From the NCBI GenBank assembly GCA_964456445.1, contig CAYWBI010000018.1, positions 1-36,754 on the forward strand: a stretch of 36,754 nucleotides of DNA. The letters run 5' to 3'. Below are positions 26,272 through 32,929 of this stretch, one piece after another (positions within the stretch are counted from its first letter, which is position 1; the number at the start of each line of letters is the position of its first letter). The DNA comes from CAYWBI01 sp964456445 (lineage in GTDB: Bacteria > Calditrichota > Calditrichia > Calditrichales > J004). The translations under genes were made by a program, and so were the position numbers. The notes beneath the pieces were generated by a model, which was not told the origin of the DNA, did not search any database, and saw only the letters and a list, made by a program, of their open reading frames with translations.

Positions 26272-26850
26272 TTAATCCTTCAGTTCTTTCAGCTCCCTGC
26301 TTAACCAGGCCCGGGCAAGACGCCATTCCCGACGCACCGTGGGCACAGAAACATTTAACATTTCCGCTATTTCATTATGTTTCATACCTGCAAAAAACCA
26401 GTACTCTATTATAGACGCCTGGCGTTTGCTTCTACCGGATAGTTGTTGCAGGAGTTCATCAAGGTCCAATATAATTGCAGAAGGCATCTGCTTTTGAATA
26501 TTCTCTTCCACGAAAGTTAACATCACGGCTTCGCCGCCACGCTTTTGTGCTTTCCTGGCACGTGCATAATCGATAAGTATCCTGCGCATTACACCCGCTG
26601 CCAGGGCAAAGAAATGCTGGCGATCCTTATAATTCGCCTTTTGTTGATCGATAAGTTTAAGATAGGCCTCATTGGCAAGGGCGGTAGGGTTTAGGGTGTG
26701 ATTGGCCCGTTCTCCATAAAGTTGACGCCGGGCTATTTCCTTTAACTCAGAATAAACCCTGGAGATCAGAGCATTTGGGTTTTTCTTCTCACCGGATGAT
26801 ATACCCCGTAATACCAGGGTCAGATTGTTTTCATTGATCATATTATTCAT
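26272..26850 (-). CDS. ECF-type RNA polymerase sigma factor (PF07638 type)
   Basis: This sigma factor of about 190 residues directs RNA polymerase to a special promoter set. Region 2 includes ELKEIARRQL and HTLNPTALANEAYLKL, followed by HFFALAAGVMRRILIDYARARKAQKRGG, a stretch diagnostic of the Sigma70_ECF subfamily. Region 4 shows MKHNEIAEMLNVSVPTVRREWRLARAWL, the -35 binding helix-turn-helix. The start is uncertain: ATG 26850, ATG 26841 and TTG 26877 are all in frame, with no strong ribosome binding site. In other genomes this subfamily is often encoded beside a Ser/Thr kinase, as here. No anti-sigma gene is visible, so the kinase is the likely controller. Confidence 0.9.
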   Translation of the reverse strand: MNNMINENNLTLVLRGISSGEKKNPNALISRVYSELKEIARRQLYGERANHTLNPTALANEAYLKLIDQQKANYKDRQHFFALAAGVMRRILIDYARARKAQKRGGEAVMLTFVEENIQKQMPSAIILDLDELLQQLSGRSKRQASIIEYWFFAGMKHNEIAEMLNVSVPTVRREWRLARAWLSRELKELKD

Positions 26851-27114
26851 AGCTTTATCTGAAATGTTACCAAACAATAATAACGCATGAAAAACAAAAT
26901 TAATTCCCAGTTCTCATTTCAAATTCTTCAGTGCAACCCGTTACGGTAATTTATATCAGTTGAACTGAAAAATTATATAAAAAGAGAATCTATCAGCCGG
27001 GACGGCGCGGACCGTCATAAAAACAGAACGCAATACGCAGATATTATCTCAAAAAGATATTGTTGTATTTTACCTGTTTCAAATATTTAAAATACGGCAG
27101 AAAGAAATGTTCCG

Positions 27115-27891
27115 TTACAAACGGCCCCACTTGTTCAGGTGGCCGTCAATAAAATCAATTACCATTTGGTGCTCTTTTTTACCCGGGCCCTCAATTTTAA
27201 ACGGGGCGCCAAAATGCATATAAATCGGGAGCTTTCGATCCAGATGACCGATGTCTTTGAACCACTTGCCGTTTTTCCAAAAATCGGTTTTAATAGCCAC
27301 AGGCACAACATGCACCCCGGCCTTTTTTGCCAGCTTAATACCCAGCGTATTAAAGTTTTTTGGATCGAATTCCACAAGCCGTTTACTTTGCGGGAAAACC
27401 ACCACGGAGACGTTCTTCTTTAAATTTTCAACACCAAGGGCCATCACTTTTTTAAAATCAGCGATGGGGTCATGGCGTTCAACTGTTATAGGATTGCGGG
27501 CCCGCATCACAGGCCCGAACAATGGGTGGGCAACAAGACCTTGTTTTACAACAAAGGTCACTTCACGTTTAGAGGCGATTAATCCGGGGAAAACCATTGT
27601 TTCAAGCATGCTCATATGATTGCTTATAAAAACAACCGGCCCGGTGGTTTTGGAAATATTGTCGAGCCCTTCTATGTTAAACCTGCCGCCACAGCTTTCA
27701 ATCAATCTAAAAATATCCATTGACCTTGCGGCCCAGGTTTTCGTATCAAATTTATTTGCCATGGCCAGCTGTCTGTTGCCAACTAATTTAGCCAAAAAAC
27801 TTACGGCAAAATAAGCTGACGTCCCCATCGACACTTTGTCAAAAAAGGCCCGGGGATAAGAATCCATTGTGTGATAGAAATTATTAACCAT
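27115..27891 (-). CDS. PlsC-like lysophospholipid acyltransferase with variant motifs
   Basis: This 258-residue acyltransferase probably acylates lysophosphatidate or a related lipid at the cytoplasmic face of the membrane. Motif I, normally NHxSxxD, reads NHMSMLE (His92, Glu97), with Glu in place of Asp. Motif III, normally FPEGTRS, reads FPQSKRL (167-173). VFISNHMSMLETMVFPG and LGIKLAKKAGVHVVPVAIKTD otherwise fit the family. I recall similar NHMSxLE proteins in other bacteria, so this is probably a functional subfamily, not decay. It is monocistronic. No clear ribosome binding site is seen. Confidence 0.85.
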   Translation of the reverse strand: MVNNFYHTMDSYPRAFFDKVSMGTSAYFAVSFLAKLVGNRQLAMANKFDTKTWAARSMDIFRLIESCGGRFNIEGLDNISKTTGPVVFISNHMSMLETMVFPGLIASKREVTFVVKQGLVAHPLFGPVMRARNPITVERHDPIADFKKVMALGVENLKKNVSVVVFPQSKRLVEFDPKNFNTLGIKLAKKAGVHVVPVAIKTDFWKNGKWFKDIGHLDRKLPIYMHFGAPFKIEGPGKKEHQMVIDFIDGHLNKWGRL

Positions 27892-28022
27892 CGATTAAAC
27901 CCAGATAAGTAGGACGAAACAGTATCAAGCTTTATGAAACACATGCTTAAATTATCTTTGGATGATTTATGATAAAACTTAAGTTTTAGCCGAAGCTACC
28001 CCAAAAACCAGCTCGATTTGGT

Positions 28023-28057
28023 CAGAATAACAAGTTTGCACAAAACTTGTCATTCTG
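28023..28057. repeat. 15-bp imperfect palindrome
   Basis: CAGAATAACAAGTTT (28023-28037) and AAACTTGTCATTCTG (28043-28057) pair at 14 of 15 positions around a 5-base loop. It lies 16 bases beyond the mlaD stop. The A-run that follows on the plus strand precedes the hairpin on the minus strand, so it is not a standard terminator for mlaD. It could be a dispersed palindromic element or an mRNA 3' end stabiliser. Confidence 0.6.
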
Positions 28058-28072
28058 AAAAAACAGTACCGT

Positions 28073-28966
28073 TTAAAATAAATCGATATCCAGACCATCA
28101 TCTTTGATTTTTTTAGCAAGGGAATCCAAGCGCCCGATGGTAAGGTTCAGGTTTTTATAAAATGTAGAGTCGTTTAGCATCCGCCCCAGGGAACCCTTTT
28201 TATCCTGCATCTTTAGCAACAGGCCATTCAGCGAGGATGACACCGTATCCAGACGTGCACTGACCCGTACAATATTATGGATCGAGACACCGATTGCTGC
28301 CTTATTGCTATCAATTATCCCATTTAAATTATGCGCGCCATGCTGCAGTTCGCTAATGGCTTTGCCGATCGAAGGACCGTTGCTGTCCAACATACGGTCA
28401 AATTTATGTGTAACGGCATTGGTGTTTTTAATGGTTGCCAGCAATTCCTTCTGAAATTCCCCACCGGCCAAAAAATGGTTTATCAGGGTAATTGTCGTAT
28501 CAAGATGGAAGGTTAAGGCCGACATATTTTCGGACAGCTTGCCGATGGCCAAACCCACATCAACAATCCGGCCTCCATAAATACCCTGGAATGGCTGCCG
28601 GGCCATATTCATTTTTATCATCGAATGCCCGGGATGGATTTCAACACGCATACCGGCAAGAAGTTCGGCGCTTACAATTGTAAAACTTGCGTCTTCATAC
28701 AATTGTATATGATCACTGATGGCCAGGGTACATAAAGCCACACGGCCTTTGCTTATCACCTGGCGCACCACACCTGCCTTGACCCCGTTCACTGTCACCG
28801 GATCACCGGGCATCATCCCCCCGGCGTTTTCGAACGCAACTTGAACCTGATATTTATCCGGTTCAATTTTGTAACCCTTGCCCCAGATAATTCCCCAAAC
28901 AAGGATAACCGTTGCCAGTATAACACTTATGCCAACTTTAAATTTTGTTGATTTTAAAGGGTTCAT
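28073..28966 (-). CDS. MlaD/MCE domain lipid-transport protein
   Basis: This 297-residue protein is a substrate-binding subunit of an Mla-type phospholipid transport system. One membrane helix (about residues 9-29) anchors it in the inner membrane. The MCE domain follows in the periplasm (about 38-115), with FENAGGMMPGDPVTVNGVKAGVV as its diagnostic core. The remaining 170 residues are mainly helical, with coiled-coil character (repeats such as KLSENMSAL and ISELQHGAHNLNG), as in PqiB/Mce-like extended proteins. AAGGTG precedes the ATG. The ATPase and permease partners (MlaF, MlaE) are not in the window. Confidence 0.9.
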   Translation of the reverse strand: MNPLKSTKFKVGISVILATVILVWGIIWGKGYKIEPDKYQVQVAFENAGGMMPGDPVTVNGVKAGVVRQVISKGRVALCTLAISDHIQLYEDASFTIVSAELLAGMRVEIHPGHSMIKMNMARQPFQGIYGGRIVDVGLAIGKLSENMSALTFHLDTTITLINHFLAGGEFQKELLATIKNTNAVTHKFDRMLDSNGPSIGKAISELQHGAHNLNGIIDSNKAAIGVSIHNIVRVSARLDTVSSSLNGLLLKMQDKKGSLGRMLNDSTFYKNLNLTIGRLDSLAKKIKDDGLDIDLF

Positions 28967-29301
28967 TCCACACCTTTTAGGTTACTATTCAGCTCAATTA
29001 CGCCTTGCGTTCTAAATTATGACTTCAATATTTGTCGCCAACTTTTTAGATTTCTTTTTTTACCGCCAAGTCGCTAAAACGCTAAGTTTTTTTATTATTT
29101 TCTTTGCGCCTTCACGTCTTTGCAGTTATTTATCTATAATTATCATTGATTCGAATAAACTTTTGACACAGCTGAACCGTTACCCTTTTAGATAAAATAT
29201 TTTCAACAAGTTACTAATTTCATGTCCCTGTTTTATGACGGATTGATAAAAATAGTCGGCACAAGGACAACAACAGGAACAAATATCACCATAAAAAACA
29301 C
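28967..29301 (-). other. Intergenic region between PTS IIB and mlaD
   Basis: There are 335 bases between the end of the PTS IIB gene and the start of mlaD, both leftward. The mlaD ribosome binding site is at its left edge. A degenerate palindrome of dispersed-repeat type occupies 29063-29125. No gene is seen in the rest, and no strong terminator follows the PTS IIB stop. Confidence 0.45.
29063..29125. repeat. Degenerate palindromic repeat
   Basis: The arms at 29063-29086 and 29102-29125 match as reverse complements at 16 of 24 positions around a T-rich loop. The wording (CCGCCAAGTCGCTAAAACGC, CTTTGCGCCTTCACGTC) resembles palindromic GACGC/AAAG repeats scattered through many bacterial genomes. 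It looks like an eroded copy. Confidence 0.5.
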
Positions 29302-29775
29302 TTAGCCAATCACATCGGCTAAATCAATCTTGGTACCGGTGGGCACATCCAGGCATTCAAAATGCACGCCCATCTGCATACAGCGTTTAAAGGAATTGAT
29401 CTCTTCATCGGACAGGTACAAATAGGGCAAAAAGTTTTTGCGCCCTTCCTTAAAATGCAGTCCGCCTACATTCACTATCGGTAATTTTATACCTGCTTTT
29501 GCGAAGCGTTCCACTACTTCGGGGCCATTTACCAGGACAATTGATTTTTCCTGAAGCATTTCCGGATGTTTTAGGATCTCCATTGTTTGGTTTTCATCCA
29601 GGATAAGCGCTTTCAGATTTTCCGGAGTACACGAAAGATACAGCTCCTTTTCCCATTCATTCCTACAAACAATGTTGTCGCATAAAATTATTTCTTCGCT
29701 GTTCAGGTTGGATGCCCACCCAATGACAACTTGCCCATGGATCAAACGGTCATCAATTCGAATCAATTGGATCAT
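29302..29775 (-). CDS. PTS mannose/fructose/sorbose family IIB protein
   Basis: This cytoplasmic IIB protein of 157 residues takes phosphate from IIA and passes it to sugar. The N-terminal RIDDRLIHGQVVIGW carries the phosphorylated histidine (His13). The start is 3 bases after the IIA stop, so the two genes are cotranscribed with hprK. No membrane IIC or IID gene follows. The role may thus be regulatory, or the permease may be encoded elsewhere. Confidence 0.92.
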   Translation of the reverse strand: MIQLIRIDDRLIHGQVVIGWASNLNSEEIILCDNIVCRNEWEKELYLSCTPENLKALILDENQTMEILKHPEMLQEKSIVLVNGPEVVERFAKAGIKLPIVNVGGLHFKEGRKNFLPYLYLSDEEINSFKRCMQMGVHFECLDVPTGTKIDLADVIG

Positions 29776-29778
29776 AGC

Positions 29779-30153
29779 TTAAAATATCTGTATGGATTTA
29801 ATTGCATCTTCTGTTATTTTTTGGATCAGCGCCTCGCCCTGTAAAGAATCCTTGTTTGCGCCAAATGAAATCAGCATCGGAATGTTTATGCCGCTTATTA
29901 TTGTGGTGGACGCCACTTCGTGCTTTATCCGGTATGCGGCCTGCCAACAACTGCCGCCCCTAAAATCGGTAAACACAAAAAGGGCTTTATTTTCCTGCCG
30001 CTTATAATTTACTAAAACGTCATTTACAATATCATCAATTTGCAGGGTTTGGTTGGAATAGATATCGGCACGTAGCGGTTGGGGCAAGAGTTTATTGGCC
30101 GTATCCAAAAGTTCCCTGGCCAAATTTCCATGGGTAATGATCACCGTATGCAT
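29779..30153 (-). CDS. PTS mannose family IIA protein
   Basis: This is a 124-residue cytoplasmic phosphocarrier. VIITHGNLARELL carries the phospho-accepting histidine (His8), and FTDFRGGSCWQAA is the family's second conserved segment. It sits 4 bases after hprK and 3 bases before the IIB gene. HPr-P would be its donor, but HPr and enzyme I are not in the window. Confidence 0.92.
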   Translation of the reverse strand: MHTVIITHGNLARELLDTANKLLPQPLRADIYSNQTLQIDDIVNDVLVNYKRQENKALFVFTDFRGGSCWQAAYRIKHEVASTTIISGINIPMLISFGANKDSLQGEALIQKITEDAIKSIQIF

Positions 30154-30157
30154 TAAC

Positions 30158-31138
30158 TTATTCCCATTCTACATAACCCAAATCATCGGCTAAAGGACTG
30201 TCTTTGCTTCTTTTCATTTTTGTTCTAAGACGCGTATTAAACTCCCGGGCCCCATGATAACCATAGGTCTTCAGCAAATGATTTAGGGCGATTGTTTCTG
30301 AAATCACAGTAATATTTTTCCCCGGATTAATAGGCAGAACAATGAGCGGGATGTCAACACCGACAATTTCGGTATGTGTTTCTTCAAGCCCAAGGCGTTC
30401 ATAATCCATATCTTTGTCCCAATCCACAAGCCGGACCTGAACTTCGACCCTTTTTTGTTTACGAATGCTACGAATACCGAAAATTTGTTTGATATCAATT
30501 AGGCCAATACCGCGGATTTCCATCATATGCTCGCGTTGATCACGTCCATAGCCAAACAGCAAATTTGCGCTTTTTCGCTTTACCATAACCAGGTCATCGG
30601 CCACGAGCCGGTGTCCACGCTCAATTAGATCGAGTGCAATTTCACTTTTTCCGATACCGCTCCGGCCGGTAAAGAGGATACCTACGCCATATACATCCAC
30701 AAGGGAACCATGAAGCGATTCAACAGGCGCAAATGTGGACGCCAGGAAATCACCCAGTAAATGTGTAAAACGTGTCGTGCTATAAGGGCTGGAAATAATA
30801 GATATATTGCGTTGAGCGGCGATTTTTAAAAAATAGGGGGGGACTTTGTTTCCGGAGGTGATCAGGATCAGTGGAATTTCAAATTCCATCACCCTGTCGA
30901 TAGATTTTTTTAAATCGGGTGGAAAAAGTTTTTCCAGATAGGACATTTCTGTATTGCCCAATATCTGTATCCTGTCCCAACTGAACAGGTCCACATAACC
31001 GGAAAGTGCCAGGCCGGGACGATGCAGTTCACCGGAAACAATTTTTCGGTTTAGTCCGTTTTCCGAACAAAGCAGCTTTAACTTTAAGAACGTCTTATTT
31101 TCTTTAAATAAGTCGCGTACGGTAATAAATTCTTTCAT
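30158..31138 (-). CDS. hprK: HPr kinase/phosphorylase
   Basis: HprK phosphorylates HPr at a serine, and reverses this, to tie PTS activity to metabolic state. The 326-residue protein has an N-terminal regulatory domain. The catalytic domain carries Walker A GRSGIGKS (158-165), LHGSLVDVYGVG, HRLVADDLV and the signature MEIRGIGLIDIKQIFGI. No Shine-Dalgarno precedes the ATG. On the minus strand a TATATT at 31151-31146 is 7 bases before the ATG, so a leaderless mRNA is possible. A strong terminator ends 38 bases upstream. The gene leads a small operon with PTS IIA and IIB. Confidence 0.96.
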   Translation of the reverse strand: MKEFITVRDLFKENKTFLKLKLLCSENGLNRKIVSGELHRPGLALSGYVDLFSWDRIQILGNTEMSYLEKLFPPDLKKSIDRVMEFEIPLILITSGNKVPPYFLKIAAQRNISIISSPYSTTRFTHLLGDFLASTFAPVESLHGSLVDVYGVGILFTGRSGIGKSEIALDLIERGHRLVADDLVMVKRKSANLLFGYGRDQREHMMEIRGIGLIDIKQIFGIRSIRKQKRVEVQVRLVDWDKDMDYERLGLEETHTEIVGVDIPLIVLPINPGKNITVISETIALNHLLKTYGYHGAREFNTRLRTKMKRSKDSPLADDLGYVEWE

Positions 31139-31145
31139 GGCGGGA

Positions 31146-31151
31146 AATATA
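31146..31151 (-). promoter_or_regulatory. Candidate -10 element of hprK
   Basis: TATATT on the minus strand ends 7 bases before the hprK ATG. Transcription would begin at or near the A of the start codon. No good -35 is visible. Only about 37 bases separate the terminator hairpin from the start codon, so any separate hprK promoter must lie here or overlap the hairpin. Confidence 0.25.
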
Positions 31152-31175
31152 CTAAAGATTGACCCTTCTTAAAAG

Positions 31176-31204
31176 AAAAAAGGCGCCAATCCGGCGCCTT
31201 TTTT
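31176..31204 (-). terminator. Intrinsic terminator between hpf and hprK
   Basis: GGCGCC (31182-31187) and GGCGCC (31193-31198) form a GC stem around AATCC, flanked by six A and six T that extend the stem to 12 bp. It would act in both directions. It lies 50 bases after the hpf stop. Confidence 0.88.
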
Positions 31205-31254
31205 CTTAAAGAGAATATTTGATCCATCGATTTAACGAATCTCTTATAGATTAT

Positions 31255-31575
31255 TTATTCTACGAGATTATCCACAATCTTTTTGTTTTCGCGATCTTTT
31301 ATCCGGCCCTTTAACTTGGAAACCTGGTGTTCTACATTATCGATGCCCAGATCAATGGATTTGAATATATCTTCACTTCGCTCTTTTACAATTATCGTTT
31401 TGATTTTGGTTTTTATTTTAAACTCGGCAATTTGATCGAGTTTTTCATAAGATAAGATTGCCTCGCTATCCATAATCAATGCATTAAAACGATCGAGCCG
31501 TTTCATCTTATCGTTTAAATACGACTTTAACCTTTCCGGGGCTTTGTACCCACGGGTTGTGATGGCTAAACTCAT
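31255..31575 (-). CDS. hpf: Ribosome hibernation promoting factor, short form
   Basis: HPF binds the 30S subunit at the A/P site region and promotes ribosome dimers in stationary phase. The start ATG 31575 (MSLAITTRGYKAPERLK) has a strong AGGAGG upstream (31586-31580 region, minus strand). An upstream in-frame start adding 13 residues is less likely. The protein has 106 residues and lacks the C-terminal dimerisation domain of long HPF. The core segment SYEKLDQIAEFKIKTK and the tail DRENKK fit the family. It begins 10 bases after the recombinase stop. Confidence 0.9.
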   Translation of the reverse strand: MSLAITTRGYKAPERLKSYLNDKMKRLDRFNALIMDSEAILSYEKLDQIAEFKIKTKIKTIIVKERSEDIFKSIDLGIDNVEHQVSKLKGRIKDRENKKIVDNLVE

Positions 31576-31585
31576 AGCTTCCTCC

Positions 31586-32497
31586 TTAATGGTTAAGGTT
31601 TTTTTCAATGGCACGTTTGTGTGCCTGTTTATACACTAATTTTAGATGTTCTACCGATAAATGTGTATATACCTGAGTGGTAGAAAGGTTTTCATGTCCT
31701 AATAAGTCTTTTACAACGCGGATACCGGCCCCATTGTTCAATAAATGTGTCGCATAAGAATGACGCAGCATATGCGGGCTTGCATCGGGAATTTGCACAA
31801 CCGAATTCACATATTTTTTAACCAACCGCTGTACGGCCATAGCATACATCTTTTTACCGGAAGCAAGCACAAAAACTTCTTCAACGCCTTTTTTTACAAC
31901 ACTCGGCCTCATATCCAAATAATTTAATATGCGCTGTCTGGCATGTTTATTTATGGGCATATATCGTTCTTTTTTGCCTTTTCCAATAACACGTAATGCA
32001 TCTTCCCGCAGTACCAGGTTTTGTAACTTTAAATTTATCAATTCACTTAAACGCAACCCCGATGAATAAAACAGTTCAAGAATTGCCCGGTCACGGACGG
32101 CAATAAAAGATGGGCCGGCCGGGGCGTTTAATACGTTCAACATTTCAGTTTCCGTAAGATAGCCCGGGAGCTTTTTTTCGAATCTGGGCATGTGGATGGT
32201 TTCGGCGATGTTGCCGGATAGAACCCCGGTTTTCTCAAGAAACTTAAAAAAAGATTTTATCACCGCCACTTTGTGGGCAATGCTGCGCCTGCCAATGTTT
32301 TTTTCCTGTAGGTCCATTAAAAAATAGCGGATATGTTTTTTCTTAATAAATTTCCAGGAAATGTCCCGGCCATCATCAAGCTCGGTTAAAAAATCTGATA
32401 GTTGCCGAAGATCTGTCATATAACTGCTTACGGTTTGTGGCGAGTACCTGCGTTCCAGTTCTATGTAGCGTAAAAACTGCCGAATTTTTATATCCAT
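31586..32497 (-). CDS. xerC: Tyrosine recombinase XerC/XerD
   Basis: This recombinase resolves chromosome dimers at dif. The 303-residue protein has an N-terminal SAM-like core-binding domain (about 1-95) and a catalytic domain. Catalytic residues are present: Arg149 (SSGLRLSEL), Lys173 or 175 (GKGKKERYMP), His242 and Arg245 (PHMLRHSYA), His268 (GHENLSTTQ) and Tyr277 (QVYTH). The size and lack of attachment-site context indicate the housekeeping XerC/D rather than a phage integrase. Which of XerC or XerD it is cannot be told with certainty. hpf follows after 10 bases. Confidence 0.93.
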   Translation of the reverse strand: MDIKIRQFLRYIELERRYSPQTVSSYMTDLRQLSDFLTELDDGRDISWKFIKKKHIRYFLMDLQEKNIGRRSIAHKVAVIKSFFKFLEKTGVLSGNIAETIHMPRFEKKLPGYLTETEMLNVLNAPAGPSFIAVRDRAILELFYSSGLRLSELINLKLQNLVLREDALRVIGKGKKERYMPINKHARQRILNYLDMRPSVVKKGVEEVFVLASGKKMYAMAVQRLVKKYVNSVVQIPDASPHMLRHSYATHLLNNGAGIRVVKDLLGHENLSTTQVYTHLSVEHLKLVYKQAHKRAIEKNLNH

Positions 32498-32929
32498 GTA
32501 TTCCCGGTTTTAAATATTTGGTTTTCCCTTGTTCTAATAATCGAAAACTATCAATTAATATGCAATATAAAATCACCAAAAAACGAAATTAAAACATATT
32601 TTTATAACGTGGAAAACCCATAATTATTCCCATTAACAGACTTTTGTACAAAATTATGCTTTCAAACTTGCGCTATCCGGCTTTGAAGCTTAAACTTTAC
32701 ATCTTTTGAAATAACTTAAGATCAGGGAATTTTATTATTGAAATCGTTTGTTTCCGGAAACTGCTTTTCTATTTGTCCCATCCATAGTAAGCCTGAAACA
32801 CCAATTCTCTAATCTGCTGAAAATATAAACGGGGCATTTTTAAAAATATTGAAAAATTGTCCCAATAGCTTTTAAACATAATTTATCACACTGTTTCTTG
32901 AATAATACAGACTCGACCCTGGAGAAAAA
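32498..32929. other. Intergenic region between divergent recombinase and topA
   Basis: There are 432 bases, very AT-rich, between the xer gene and topA, which diverge. Both promoters must lie here. I see no open reading frame, RNA gene or strong dyad in it. GGAG about 6 bases before ATG 32930 is the topA ribosome binding site. Confidence 0.45.

Noticed and set aside
28967..29301. CRISPR or tandem repeat
   Set aside because: Only one degenerate inverted repeat is present, with no regularly spaced direct repeats.
31586..32497. Phage or genomic-island integrase
   Set aside because: The recombinase has housekeeping XerC/D size and neighbours (hpf), and no tRNA, att repeats or phage genes lie nearby.
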